Virus record (IMG/VR): IMGVR_UViG_3300027734_000048
Coordinates: 1-64,000 of that record
DNA from: a virus
DNA: 64,000 nucleotides
Direction: 5' to 3' (one strand)
The first letter of the stretch is position 1, and each line of letters opens with the position of its first letter. The notes beneath the pieces are model-generated. The model was not told where the DNA came from. It saw nothing but the letters and a program-made list of their open reading frames with translations, and made no database searches. Made by a program: the position numbers and the translations under genes. This document shows, in pieces, positions 22,059 through 30,455 of this stretch.

Positions 22059-23165
22059 TTACTTAACTAGAGTAACCTTTGCCTTTGGATTCTTTGCATT
22101 CCACTTCTTTGCAAGTGCATTGAAAGCATCCTTGATTGACTTAACTGCTGCTGCATTATCTGCAGTCAACTTTGCAATCTGTGCATCCTTAGCAAGGATT
22201 GCTGCATCTGAAACAACCTTTGCATCAGCAAGTGCCTTTGCAGAAGCAGCCTTCTCAGCAGCAATTAGAGCAGTGTGCTCTGCTGTTGCCTTAACAAGTG
22301 CAGCGTCTGAAGCAGCCTTTGCAGCAAGGGCTGCATCCTTAGCAGCAACCTGTGCAGCAAGTTCTGATACTAGATCACGAACTGCGATTTCTGCAAATGG
22401 TGCTAGTGCACGAGCAGGAAGACCTGTTACATCAGCAGATGTTGCATCAGAAGATGTTGTTGGTGAGAATGTGATTAGTGAGCGTGTTCCAGTTGTTGGA
22501 AGTGTTGCCTTAAATGTAGCAACTCCAAAATCTGAAAGTGTAGCACCAGTTGTTGCTGTTGCTGTGTCTAGTGTTGCTGTAGAAGCAAACACTGTTGCAG
22601 TAATTGACTTACCTGATACCTTGTTACCAAATGTATCTGTTGCAGTTACTGTGATGTCCTGCTTTGTTCCAGCAGCACCTGATGTAGGTGCAGACACTGT
22701 AAGAGAGTTAATCTTACCAGCAGTTCCCTGTACATAGTATGTAAGAGTTGTTCCCTGGTTGTTGATTACAACTGTACCAATTGCTGTTGTCTTTGTGTAG
22801 ACATAAAATGTTGCTGTTGTTCCTGTACCAGTTGCAACTGTTAAAGATGATGATCCTGATGTTGCTCCTACTGGTGCAGCAGATGTGTGTAGTGCAGACA
22901 CGATTGTTGCGTTTGTTGCTGAAACAGTTACGCTAGAACCTGTATCAACTGTTGCGACGAACTTTAGTGCGTCAGCAGCATCAACAGAGTTGTCTGCAGG
23001 GACTGGCAATGATGCAGGTGTAGCGATTGCTGATGCTGTAGTGTTTGCTACAGAGTCAAGCGATACAGCGACTGTCATTACAGCAGCACTTGCAGGTGTT
23101 GCTACGATTGTGCCCAAAGTCATGGCTGCAACCATGGCTAGTGCGATTTTCTTAAATGAGTTCAT
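22059..23165 (-). CDS. Secreted surface protein with Ig-like (Big_1/invasin-type) domain and C-terminal coiled coil
   Basis: The 368-residue product has a classic signal peptide (FKKIALAMVAAMTLG..., cut after ATPASA, residue 27). A Thr/Ser/Ala-rich beta region includes a Big_1-like module (VTATDTFGNKVSGKSITATVF). An Ala-rich coiled coil (about 265-350) and a basic end (KKWNAKNPKAKVTLVK) follow. The Ala/Thr content and base composition stand out from its neighbours, hinting at host origin. It has its own terminator and probably high expression. It may coat the host surface, act in superinfection exclusion, or be a virion protein; none of these is shown by the sequence. Confidence 0.8.
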   Translation of the reverse strand: MNSFKKIALAMVAAMTLGTIVATPASAAVMTVAVSLDSVANTTASAIATPASLPVPADNSVDAADALKFVATVDTGSSVTVSATNATIVSALHTSAAPVGATSGSSSLTVATGTGTTATFYVYTKTTAIGTVVINNQGTTLTYYVQGTAGKINSLTVSAPTSGAAGTKQDITVTATDTFGNKVSGKSITATVFASTATLDTATATTGATLSDFGVATFKATLPTTGTRSLITFSPTTSSDATSADVTGLPARALAPFAEIAVRDLVSELAAQVAAKDAALAAKAASDAALVKATAEHTALIAAEKAASAKALADAKVVSDAAILAKDAQIAKLTADNAAAVKSIKDAFNALAKKWNAKNPKAKVTLVK

Positions 23166-23184
23166 TTAATTTATTTCCTTTTCT

Positions 23185-24966
23185 TTATAGTAGATTGAAT
23201 CTATCCAAATAGTCTTTTACATCTTTTGGCATAGGCTTATATTCTATCACATTTGAGTTACTTGAGTCAAATACATCTTTGGATCTTTCCCTAAATGTAT
23301 GAATCTCAACTTCCTGATCTATATTTTTTGGAGTGTGTGATATTGCTCCAAATATTGCTCCACACACAGCATCTGCTAAGTCCTTAGAAGATTTTCTTGG
23401 GTGGTCAACTCTATTATTTTTCATGATTTTTAATTCTGTTAGTTCTTCAAACAAAAGTTCGATTGCAGGCATAACAAGTCTTTCTTCGTAAACTAGCATG
23501 GCCATATCCTCATAATGTTTTTTAGCAACAGAAACAGTTTCAGTTCTCATTCCTACCTGTTTTAATTCATTTTGAATATCAAATGATTGCCAACGGTCAA
23601 ATGAAACCATTCCGATATCAAAACCCTGTCTTCTAAGATTTTGAATCCATAATTTCACCTCTGACAGATTTACTGGTCCTTCAACTTTTGGTTCCCAATA
23701 AACCACAGCATCTACTACAACTACTGGGGCTACCTGTTGATAATCTTTAATTACCTGAATATTTACCCATTTTTCTACATGTGCAATTGCTACAGCACAT
23801 TTGTCATGTTTTTGTGCAAGGTCAGCATGCACATAATATTTTTTATTTGGATCTGGCTTAAATGTTTCATCAAATCTTTTATATGAATCAATTGGGTTTC
23901 TTATGGTCATACATGATCTTACTTTTTCTACCTGTTTAAAAAACGCATCAGTTGAATATGTTGGAACACATGCAAATCTTTGCATTGCATCTCCAAGGTC
24001 TGTATAAAATGCCAACTTGAAGTCATCAATTTTTCTAGTAGGATTAACAACCCAAGTAGGACGCTTTAGTGCAAACACTCCTGGATACTTGTAAGAAACT
24101 ATGTTGTCTTCATCCCAAGTAATTTTTAATGTATTTCCCTCAGCATCTTCAGGTAAGTCCTCATTCATAACAAATGTATGATCTTTTGATACAACATCTT
24201 TTTCCATAATTACAGCATCATATCTTTGTGAAATAAAGTCGCCTGGATAACGAGGGAATGAAAGGAGTGCAACCTTTCCAAGATCTGGAAAACGAGAATC
24301 TACAGAGGCACGAAATGCTTTATAGATGTTGTCAGCAGTTTTTCCTTGATCATTTCCTGTACCAACTTCATTTGCAAAACCAGAAATCTCATCAAGTACA
24401 GCAAGGATAAGGTTCAAACCCTCATGAGACTCACGCTCTGAGTGACCAGAGTAAACAGTAATTGCTTTATCAAATTCAATGCTTTCTGCTTTAGGGTTAT
24501 ACTTACCAGCAAACCATGGAGACTTTTCGATTTTTGTTTTAAATCCTTTAAAGAAAACATTTTTTGCTTGTTGTGCGTTAATAGCAACATTGATTAAGTC
24601 AATAGCATCTCCAGAAGGCTTTCCAAAATAACGAGCAGGGTCTTTTAGACATAATAGTTTATATACTATATATGCACATGCTACTGTTGATACAAAGTCT
24701 TTTCCAGATCCCTTGCCAAGTTGCAGAATAACTTCGTTCTTTGTATATTTTTTATAATAGCGTCTTCCTTCTTCATTACCAAGAAGATCAATCAAGTCCT
24801 CCTGTTTATATATTTGGCTCATGGCCTCAACAATGTCATATTGCACTTGAGATAGCGGAGGCTGACCAAGATAGTCTTCACCCTCAACAAATGTTTTAGC
24901 ATCTACTGGAGTTTCTTCAAAATTATTATTTTTTAAAGCCTCAAGAAAATCACCAAAATCAGCCAT
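23185..24966 (-). CDS. terL: Terminase large subunit
   Basis: The 593-residue product is the packaging motor. The ATPase half has the Walker-A-like GKGSGKDF at 84-91 (Asp replaces the usual Ser/Thr) and Walker B LILAVLDEIS. The C-terminal RNase H-like nuclease has YVHADLAQKHD, FDRWQS and a late DHPRKSSKDLADAVCGAI with the last acidic residues. It packages DNA into proheads and cuts it. It overlaps the small-subunit gene by eight bases. It is separated from the portal gene by about 38 kb of structural and replication genes. Confidence 0.93.
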   Translation of the reverse strand: MADFGDFLEALKNNNFEETPVDAKTFVEGEDYLGQPPLSQVQYDIVEAMSQIYKQEDLIDLLGNEEGRRYYKKYTKNEVILQLGKGSGKDFVSTVACAYIVYKLLCLKDPARYFGKPSGDAIDLINVAINAQQAKNVFFKGFKTKIEKSPWFAGKYNPKAESIEFDKAITVYSGHSERESHEGLNLILAVLDEISGFANEVGTGNDQGKTADNIYKAFRASVDSRFPDLGKVALLSFPRYPGDFISQRYDAVIMEKDVVSKDHTFVMNEDLPEDAEGNTLKITWDEDNIVSYKYPGVFALKRPTWVVNPTRKIDDFKLAFYTDLGDAMQRFACVPTYSTDAFFKQVEKVRSCMTIRNPIDSYKRFDETFKPDPNKKYYVHADLAQKHDKCAVAIAHVEKWVNIQVIKDYQQVAPVVVVDAVVYWEPKVEGPVNLSEVKLWIQNLRRQGFDIGMVSFDRWQSFDIQNELKQVGMRTETVSVAKKHYEDMAMLVYEERLVMPAIELLFEELTELKIMKNNRVDHPRKSSKDLADAVCGAIFGAISHTPKNIDQEVEIHTFRERSKDVFDSSNSNVIEYKPMPKDVKDYLDRFNLL

Positions 24967-25492
24967 TATGTATTACCGTAATAACCTCATCTTGCTTGGC
25001 AATAGAGGAGAGTCGTCTCATAATTTCATCACGAATTTCTGGATACTCAGAAGCAATATCCTTTAGGATTGACATTAAGACCTCTTGTCGTTTTTCAATC
25101 TCAACCATCTCTTCTGCAAGTTCTTTGTTCTCAAGCAGTCCAGCCTTTTGTAGCATGTCAATTCTTTTAGACTCAATGTCCATAACAAGTTTAATCGCTG
25201 TTGTTTTTGCAGTAAGATTATTTGTCATTGATGCCTCATCAATAACTTCATAAGATTTTGAGATAAGTTTGCTATAGTGTGTGTCTGCTGCCACAAGTGC
25301 TTCTTTTGCACGAGCACGAATTGCAGCATTATCGGAAGCCATAGTCTTCCATTCATCAATATAGGCAACTACTCTTTGTCTTGGAATGTCTAATTGCTTT
25401 GAAATGACAGTTGGGTCATTACCCTTTAGGTATTCTTCAACTACATTATTTACCTGATCTAAATGCTTTACTAGGTCTTCTTCAGTTGACAT
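24959..25492 (-). CDS. terS: Probable terminase small subunit
   Basis: The 177-residue product has an N-terminal helix-turn-helix (about residues 20-48, YLKGNDPTVISKQLDIPRQRVVAYI) and a long helical region (about 85-165) suited to ring formation. This is the plan of small terminase subunits that recognise packaging sites, and its position directly before terL supports it. The gene overlaps both neighbours. The family is assigned from layout and context. Confidence 0.75.
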   Translation of the reverse strand: MSTEEDLVKHLDQVNNVVEEYLKGNDPTVISKQLDIPRQRVVAYIDEWKTMASDNAAIRARAKEALVAADTHYSKLISKSYEVIDEASMTNNLTAKTTAIKLVMDIESKRIDMLQKAGLLENKELAEEMVEIEKRQEVLMSILKDIASEYPEIRDEIMRRLSSIAKQDEVITVIHNG

Positions 25493-25754
25493 CTGATAGC
25501 ACCTTTGAAACCTTAAACAAGATTAGATATCCAATTAGATCGTCTATGTCATTGTCCCCATAAAACTCAGAGCCTCTAGATATTCTAGAAAGTTTATCAT
25601 CTATTCTAATCTTAATCTGCTCATCTGTGTTTGCCTTTGAAAAAATTCTAATTGGATCAATGGCAGAATCACCGTATGATTGGTTCTTCTTAATAAGCAT
25701 ATCTTTTATTTCATCACAAATATTTGAAATAACATATTGTGTTTGAACGCTCAT
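25482..25754 (-). CDS. DUF1599/Nmad1-like (MazG-related) small protein
   Basis: The 90-residue product contains KKNQSYGDSAIDPIR, then IKIRIDDKLSRISRG and DNDIDDLIGYLIL. This pattern fits the DUF1599 (nucleotide-modification-associated domain 1) family, distantly related to all-alpha NTP pyrophosphatases; the acidic cluster would bind magnesium. Such genes are often linked to phage modified-nucleotide pathways. The assignment is by pattern and moderate. Confidence 0.6.
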   Translation of the reverse strand: MSVQTQYVISNICDEIKDMLIKKNQSYGDSAIDPIRIFSKANTDEQIKIRIDDKLSRISRGSEFYGDNDIDDLIGYLILFKVSKVLSDVN

Positions 25755-25870
25755 TCGTCATCCTCCCAATCAAATGTTTCTGGCAAACCCTTTAATGTAT
25801 AGAGTGCATAACTAATTCCAACTGCACCAGCAATAGTTAAAACTGCAACAGCCTTTTGTAATTTATTCAT
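25751..25870 (-). CDS. 39-residue membrane peptide
   Basis: A frame from ATG 25870 to TGA 25751-25753 encodes one membrane helix (AVAVLTIAGAVGISYALYTL) and an acidic end (DWEDDE). It overlaps the start of the next gene and the stop of the HTH gene, both as ATGA, so it is part of the operon. The function is unknown. Confidence 0.6.
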   Translation of the reverse strand: MNKLQKAVAVLTIAGAVGISYALYTLKGLPETFDWEDDE

Positions 25871-26022
25871 CGTTTAGATTTCCTTAATCCGTATTTTGCC
25901 AAATAAACATATATTGTTTCTACGCTTGTCCCACACTCTGAAGCAATTTCTTGTGGTGTTTTTTTATCCATAAGAAATCTTTTTCTAAGCCAAGTTTCAC
26001 TAGTATATAGTTTAGCAGCCAT
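25867..26022 (-). CDS. Small helix-turn-helix protein
   Basis: The 51-residue product is almost only an HTH: WLRKRFLMDKKTPQEIASEC then GTSVETIYVYLAKYGLRK, where the second helix would read DNA, like sigma-70 region 4 or resolvase HTHs. The frame ends in TGA that overlaps the next ATG. It may be a regulator or a nuclease partner; it is just downstream of the RuvC-like gene. Confidence 0.7.
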   Translation of the reverse strand: MAAKLYTSETWLRKRFLMDKKTPQEIASECGTSVETIYVYLAKYGLRKSKR

Positions 26023-26026
26023 AATG

Positions 26027-26617
26027 TTATTTGTCAACCCCTATTGCTTTGTCCCAGTTTTTTATAGCCCAATGACCAATACCACACGCATCTGCCACAT
26101 CATTATCAGTAATAGTCTTATCATACTGAATATTGATAAAGTTGATAGTTCTTTGTTTGCGAAGATCCCTTTCAAAAGATTTATACCATGACTCAGATTT
26201 TCCTGGACTTTGAGACCTAATATATAATTTTTCATCTTTAGAAATCTTTTTATTTCCAATAAAGTTTTGCCATGTGATTGGTGACACCTTGCCAATAGTT
26301 CTAATGCCAGATTGACCTGCTGCACCTAATAAAGCACCTTGGACTAACGCAAGATCAGCAGCAGTCTTAGGGCTGTTCATAAATACTGTATGTTCAATTA
26401 CAATCGCATCTACATTTATAATATGTTCAAATAAACCTTTAGACTTTCTGCCAGCGTCAATTACTTTTTCATATATATCTTTGCCTTCAAAATTAATCTT
26501 TCCAACTTCTTTTAAGTATTCACCATGAAATGTTGCATAGGCAAGACTGTTAGTACTAGCATCAATAGCACAAATTTGTTCTGGTTTTATTTCTACACCC
26601 CACTTATTTTGTACCAT
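26027..26617 (-). CDS. RuvC-like Holliday junction resolvase
   Basis: The 196-residue product has the RNase H fold markers of RuvC-type resolvases: D19 in ICAIDASTNS, E75 in IVIEHTVF, and D171/D173/D176 in TDNDVADACGIG. The helix KTAADLALVQGALLGAAG is typical. It would resolve branched intermediates of replication and recombination before packaging. It lies just upstream of the terminase region and overlaps the zinc-finger gene by 14 bases. Confidence 0.85.
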   Translation of the reverse strand: MVQNKWGVEIKPEQICAIDASTNSLAYATFHGEYLKEVGKINFEGKDIYEKVIDAGRKSKGLFEHIINVDAIVIEHTVFMNSPKTAADLALVQGALLGAAGQSGIRTIGKVSPITWQNFIGNKKISKDEKLYIRSQSPGKSESWYKSFERDLRKQRTINFINIQYDKTITDNDVADACGIGHWAIKNWDKAIGVDK

Positions 26618-26888
26618 TTATTTTTCCTTTTATTTCTTTTAATGCTTGACTAACATCTGAAGGATTTATTAAACAACCAGAGCACAAAGAATCATCATTG
26701 TATATTGACAACTGTCTTTTACAAGATTTACAAGTTCGCATCTTGCCTTTTCTTTTTTGTCTTCTTGTAAGCAAATATCTTTGTGCAATCTTTTCTTTTG
26801 TAGAATGATTTCTACACTCTACAGAACAGTATATCTGATATGAGATATCTGTTTTAAATTCTTTGTCGCACCAACTACAATGCTTCAT
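26604..26888 (-). CDS. Double zinc-ribbon protein
   Basis: The 94-residue product has two four-Cys sites: CSWC...YCSVEC at the N-terminus and CKSC...LCSGC at about 53-74, joined by a basic linker (QRYLLTRRQKRKGK). This suits DNA or RNA binding. It overlaps the Cas4-like gene by 14 bases and the RuvC-like gene by 14, so it probably works with them in DNA processing. Confidence 0.7.
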   Translation of the reverse strand: MKHCSWCDKEFKTDISYQIYCSVECRNHSTKEKIAQRYLLTRRQKRKGKMRTCKSCKRQLSIYNDDSLCSGCLINPSDVSQALKEIKGKINGTK

Positions 26889-27726
26889 CTTCTAGCAACT
26901 CCAGAGGTTTAATTTTAATTACCCCTGTCTCTGCTTCGGCACATGTTTTTTGTAATGGACAAACCTTACAGATCTTTGAATTTGATCTATATGTTTTTTG
27001 AGGCAAAGTTTTATCTTCCCATGCCTTGCGAACTGTTCGCATCCAATCAAATGCCTGGTCTACCCACCGACGGTAATGATCGTTTACTTCTACAGGAATA
27101 ATAAGTAGATCATGGTTATTTTTATTTTCATAAATCAATGCACCCTTATCTTTCTTGAGAATCTTCATATACATAATTAATTGCATTAGGTGGCCAGTCT
27201 TTGGCTTCCTGCTTGCTTTTCTATACTCAAAGCCTTCATTCATCATGGTTTTAATTTCACCAAGAATAGTTTGACCATTATAATTAAGCATTACATCGCC
27301 ATACCCTGAAATTGGTGGGTCATCATGCTTGATTCTAAACTCTAATGCTGGATGAATTTGCTTCTTGTACTTGCTTGGTTCTGGATCAAACTCCATATCT
27401 TCTGCCAAAAGCCCAGCATTCATAACAGCATCTTGGATTCTATCATGGCTCAGTGTTCCGCTGGTTCTGTTTGCTACACCAAAAGCATCTGCATCATCGT
27501 GAAAAATACCACCCTCAAATGCAAGGTACCAATATCTAGCACACTCACCTGCTCCGTATGTCAAAGATGAAGGAGCAAAGGTTGTCTTCTTTTGAAAGCG
27601 TGGTTTTAGGTTAACTGTATAGCCATTCCTAATTGCCTCAATAAGTCCATCAGTAAAAGTTGGCTCTTCCAATTTATTGCTTGTTTCTGGTCTAATCATA
27701 ACTTGCTTTAGTAAATTTTTTGTCAT
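26875..27726 (-). CDS. Cas4/RecB-type Fe-S exonuclease
   Basis: The 283-residue product has the PD-(D/E)xK core of Cas4-like nucleases (D144 in GYGDVML, E157-x-K159 in GEIKTM, Q182 in HLMQLIMYM) and four cysteines placed to hold an iron-sulfur cluster: C62 and C253, C256, C262 (CKVCPLQKTC). It would digest single- or double-stranded DNA ends in recombination. No cas genes or CRISPR repeats are near. Position with RecA and RuvC supports a recombination role. Confidence 0.87.
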   Translation of the reverse strand: MTKNLLKQVMIRPETSNKLEEPTFTDGLIEAIRNGYTVNLKPRFQKKTTFAPSSLTYGAGECARYWYLAFEGGIFHDDADAFGVANRTSGTLSHDRIQDAVMNAGLLAEDMEFDPEPSKYKKQIHPALEFRIKHDDPPISGYGDVMLNYNGQTILGEIKTMMNEGFEYRKASRKPKTGHLMQLIMYMKILKKDKGALIYENKNNHDLLIIPVEVNDHYRRWVDQAFDWMRTVRKAWEDKTLPQKTYRSNSKICKVCPLQKTCAEAETGVIKIKPLELLEDEAL

Positions 27727-27754
27727 TATATTAAAACTCTTTTCTATTCTTATA

Positions 27755-27760
27755 AGTATA
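27755..27760 (-). promoter_or_regulatory. Possible extended -10 promoter
   Basis: Read leftward, TGCTATACT has the TGn extension and a TATACT hexamer about 28 bases before ATG 27726. The -35 is not evident. It may re-start transcription of the nuclease-terminase segment. Confidence 0.4.
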
Positions 27761-27767
27761 GCAGATA

Positions 27768-28070
27768 TCAGCGTGTGATGTATTTCAGTGCAGACACTAA
27801 ATTGTTAATTGATTCAGCAGCAGTGTAGTAAAGATTTTTTTTGCCTCTATCAGATTTATCTACATTTGCCATCCATGTTGCTTTAAATGCCATCTTTGCT
27901 GCGATTGCCTGAAGCCTTACAATCTCTACATGAGCAACATTGATTGGGATATCTGGCTTTATAATTAGTTTAGCAATCATTGTTAATGCAGTTGTCAGTT
28001 CTTCATCTTCCATATAGTCTGCAATTTCTACAAGACCATTTACCATATCAATAGTTGTTTTTTCTTCCAT
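27768..28070 (-). CDS. Hypothetical helical protein
   Basis: The 100-residue product is helical (LVEIADYMEDEELTTALTM...) with a central PDIPINVAHVEIVRLQAIAAKMAFKATWM and a final AAESINNLVSALKYI. I have seen proteins of this look in marine phages without a known role. Its start overlaps the stop of the oxygenase-like gene by one base. Confidence 0.6.
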   Translation of the reverse strand: MEEKTTIDMVNGLVEIADYMEDEELTTALTMIAKLIIKPDIPINVAHVEIVRLQAIAAKMAFKATWMANVDKSDRGKKNLYYTAAESINNLVSALKYITR

Positions 28071-28846
28071 TAAAAATCATCTCCAATTACTCCGTCTTTC
28101 ATACCATCCTGATGATAAAGATTCCACGCTGCTTTAAATTCTGGCAAATAGTTTAAAGAATTTGTGTAAGCGCTTCTTTTTTCTGGATATGTGTATGCAT
28201 CTAGTGGATTCATTTCTCCAGTAAACCTATAGTTAGTTATTGGACAATAGTCCATGCTAACAATCTCAAGAAACTCGCCATCTTTAAATTTGCGCTTTGG
28301 TCTCCAGTGAACCTGATTGACTGCACTGAAAACTATTGTTTGCCCAGGCTCTAGTGTATATCTTGTAAAGGTGGTCCCGTCTTCTTGGTTTCCAATATAA
28401 AGATCCCACTCAATGTTTCCATCAACACAGTGATTAATAGTTATTAGATTTTCATCTGCGTCTATATGTGGAGGCAACTTTGGACTATTATTTCCATTGC
28501 CATACTTTTTATTATATTCAATATAGTTATAATGACATAGAGCGACATCTCCATCATAAATTGGTTTTGCAATATTGTCTAGTTTTTCTTCTAAGTTTTT
28601 GGGCATCTGAAACTCAACAAGCACTCTTGACATATATTCAATTGTTTTTGGTCTAAACCTATCCCAATTTTTTTCACTAGTCTGCTCATTTGGTTTATGC
28701 ACAACTGGATCTAGCATATTTTTATTTTGATAAATAATATCCATTAACTGTTTTGATTCAGCATCAGTAAATAAATTATCTACATAAAATGGAACTTTTG
28801 TTTTATATTTATTAAAATCAGTTAGGTACTTGTGAATTTCAGCCAT
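28070..28846 (-). CDS. Oxygenase-like beta-helix protein, copy 1 of 3 (HWRPKR type)
   Basis: The 258-residue product has H127-x-D129 (PPHIDADEN) and H180 in the motif QVHWRPKRKF, with R182/R185 able to bind the oxo-acid. Between lie NIEWDLYIGN and LEPGQTIVFSAVN. This fits an Fe(II)/2-oxoglutarate oxygenase of the beta-helix fold. The same signature is found in the next two genes of the kind (28849 and 29796), so they arose by duplication. It extends about 60 residues beyond the motif. The substrate is unknown; its position between RecA and the Cas4-like gene suggests a link to DNA. Confidence 0.78.
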   Translation of the reverse strand: MAEIHKYLTDFNKYKTKVPFYVDNLFTDAESKQLMDIIYQNKNMLDPVVHKPNEQTSEKNWDRFRPKTIEYMSRVLVEFQMPKNLEEKLDNIAKPIYDGDVALCHYNYIEYNKKYGNGNNSPKLPPHIDADENLITINHCVDGNIEWDLYIGNQEDGTTFTRYTLEPGQTIVFSAVNQVHWRPKRKFKDGEFLEIVSMDYCPITNYRFTGEMNPLDAYTYPEKRSAYTNSLNYLPEFKAAWNLYHQDGMKDGVIGDDF

Positions 28847-28848
28847 AA

Positions 28849-29508
28849 TTAATTTGACTCTTTCGGATTGTACTTTAGCAAGCCGTCTTCTGACTTGTTA
28901 GATGAAGCACCCGTTTCATCATTCCAAACTATATATTTTTCTTTTGCTCTTTCTCTCATAATGTTTACATGATCAGCAGTGAGGGTTTCTGATGTAGTTG
29001 GTGAGAAGTGCAAAAATATTGCTTCTAAAAATTCACCATCTACAAATTCTCTTTTTGGTCTCCAGTGAACCTGATGAGAACCAGAAAAAGAAAGTAGTTG
29101 ATTGTCTTTGAGTGTATATGTTGCTTCAGACTCCCAGTTATCTACTGTAATTCCCCAAGATACATTTGAACCTATCTGATAGTCTAAAGTGAGTCTTGAC
29201 TCATTAAATACCTCGTCAGTATGTGGAAAGAGCAATGGATAAAAAGTATACTTTCCACAATTTGAAACTGTTTTTTGATATCTAGAAAAATTATATTCCT
29301 TTAGAACTAATGATTCTCCAGCAATACCCTCAGCATATTTTGTAAACTTATCAATAATATGTTGTGGTAATTGAATATGCCAACTGTTATATCCAAGATC
29401 TTCAACAAAGGTTTGGCTGGTAGTTGAAGAAACAATCTTATATATTTCTGATACATCTTCTTGTGTTAAAGCATTGTCGATTAATACGTTTGGTAAATCT
29501 TTTTTCAT
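28849..29508 (-). CDS. Oxygenase-like beta-helix protein, copy 2 of 3
   Basis: The 219-residue product has H96-x-D98 (FPHTDEVF) and H148 in QVHWRPKREF, almost the same as in copy 1, with NVSWGITVDNW and LKDNQLLSFSG between. ATG 29508 is preferred over an upstream ATG because AAAGGAGA stands four bases before it. It begins after the PDDEXK-like gene and ends two bases before copy 1. Confidence 0.78.
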   Translation of the reverse strand: MKKDLPNVLIDNALTQEDVSEIYKIVSSTTSQTFVEDLGYNSWHIQLPQHIIDKFTKYAEGIAGESLVLKEYNFSRYQKTVSNCGKYTFYPLLFPHTDEVFNESRLTLDYQIGSNVSWGITVDNWESEATYTLKDNQLLSFSGSHQVHWRPKREFVDGEFLEAIFLHFSPTTSETLTADHVNIMRERAKEKYIVWNDETGASSNKSEDGLLKYNPKESN

Positions 29509-29527
29509 AGTATCTCCTTTTATTATA

Positions 29528-29812
29528 TTATACACCATCTAGAATTTGATCTAATAAATCAAATTCCAGTATAGCAAGTCTAACTTTTGTATTTCCAGAG
29601 CCAAGAACAACTATTATTAACGGATCGCTATTATTTTTAATTGCATCTGTTGTGGCCTTTGCCCATACATCTTTATTTAATGTGAAAGACTTTGAAGCCT
29701 CTTTAAAATCTACAGTAAAGTTTTGCCATGTTGCATCACCTTTATGTGTGTTTCTACCAGAATTCTTGTGCTGTTTTGCACCAATTCTTTTTGACTCACT
29801 CTTTTCTGTCAT
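29528..29812 (-). CDS. Small nuclease-like protein (PD-(D/E)xK/Hjc-like, tentative)
   Basis: The 94-residue product has KGDATW then NFTVDFKEASKSFTLNKDVW and a later SDPLIIVVLGS. The GD, then a strand with D-x-K and a following Ser, then W, match the layout of archaeal-type Hjc resolvases and phage PD-(D/E)xK enzymes, where D and E/D-x-K bind metal. The protein is short and the match is by eye. It overlaps the third oxygenase-like gene by 17 bases. Confidence 0.5.
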   Translation of the reverse strand: MTEKSESKRIGAKQHKNSGRNTHKGDATWQNFTVDFKEASKSFTLNKDVWAKATTDAIKNNSDPLIIVVLGSGNTKVRLAILEFDLLDQILDGV

Positions 29813-30443
29813 TTGTTTCTATCTGACTATCAATCCCCGTGTCCATCATTAAGGCACGAGTTCTTTTTTCTAATATGGCTACATGATTTTCCTGAAGAGG
29901 TCTATCATTTTTATATACAAGATGACAAAACATCATATCAATTTTTGTATCTTGTCCTATCCGCTTATCTTCTCTCCAGTGCATCTGTTGGCTTCCCGCA
30001 AAGATCAAGGCATCATTGTAGTTTAGATTGTACTGTTCACCCTCTACTATAATTCCCCAATCCTCATTTGATTCTAGTTGAATATCACATGTTACCCTTT
30101 GTGACTTTTTTGTATCATAGTGTGGGAATAGTTTGCACTTATAACCATACTCTTCTGAGTATCTGGCAAAAGAATATTCAGCCATAATCATTTCTTCACC
30201 AACTATTTCTGATACTCTTTTTTCTATTTGACTAATAACATCATTTGAAAATTTAGTATGATATGCTTTGTGCCCAGCCCAAGGCTGAGTTATTGTTTGG
30301 GAGTCATCTGTCTGAGCAACCTTATAATATATTTCTGCAATATGCTCGTCAGATAAAATGTTTTCAATTTGCACAACAGGAAAATCTTGATTGTCAATAA
30401 AGTCTTCTGCTTTTGTTTTTGTATACATAGGAAAATTATTCAT
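29796..30443 (-). CDS. Oxygenase-like beta-helix protein, copy 3 of 3
   Basis: The 215-residue product has H108-x-D110 (FPHYDTKK) and H155 in QQMHWREDKR, with NEDWGIIVEG and YNDALIFAGS between. It is the most diverged of the three: WRPKR has become WREDKR. ATG 30443 is chosen since a TATAAT lies six bases upstream; the open frame reaches further back into the zinc-finger gene without a ribosome binding site. Confidence 0.75.
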   Translation of the reverse strand: MNNFPMYTKTKAEDFIDNQDFPVVQIENILSDEHIAEIYYKVAQTDDSQTITQPWAGHKAYHTKFSNDVISQIEKRVSEIVGEEMIMAEYSFARYSEEYGYKCKLFPHYDTKKSQRVTCDIQLESNEDWGIIVEGEQYNLNYNDALIFAGSQQMHWREDKRIGQDTKIDMMFCHLVYKNDRPLQENHVAILEKRTRALMMDTGIDSQIETNDRKE

Positions 30444-30449
30444 AATACT

Positions 30450-30455
30450 ATTATA
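30450..30455 (-). promoter_or_regulatory. Possible leaderless -10 for oxygenase-like copy 3
   Basis: TATAAT followed by six bases and ATG 30443, without a Shine-Dalgarno sequence. The hexamer includes the stop codon of the 56-residue gene, so chance is possible, and no -35 is seen. Confidence 0.35.

Noticed and set aside
22120-22737. A 205-codon rightward open frame, Ala/Ser/Val-rich
   Set aside because: Antisense to the Ala/Thr-rich surface protein; the leftward frame has a signal peptide and terminator.
26031-26036. A leftward TTGACA just upstream of the small HTH gene
   Set aside because: It lies too close to the gene start, and the hexamer at 17 bases (TAAACT) is a poor -10 located inside the coding region.
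26875-27726. CRISPR-Cas locus suggested by the Cas4-like nuclease
   Set aside because: No direct repeats with spacers and no other cas genes are seen in the window; phage Cas4-like nucleases commonly stand alone with recombination genes.
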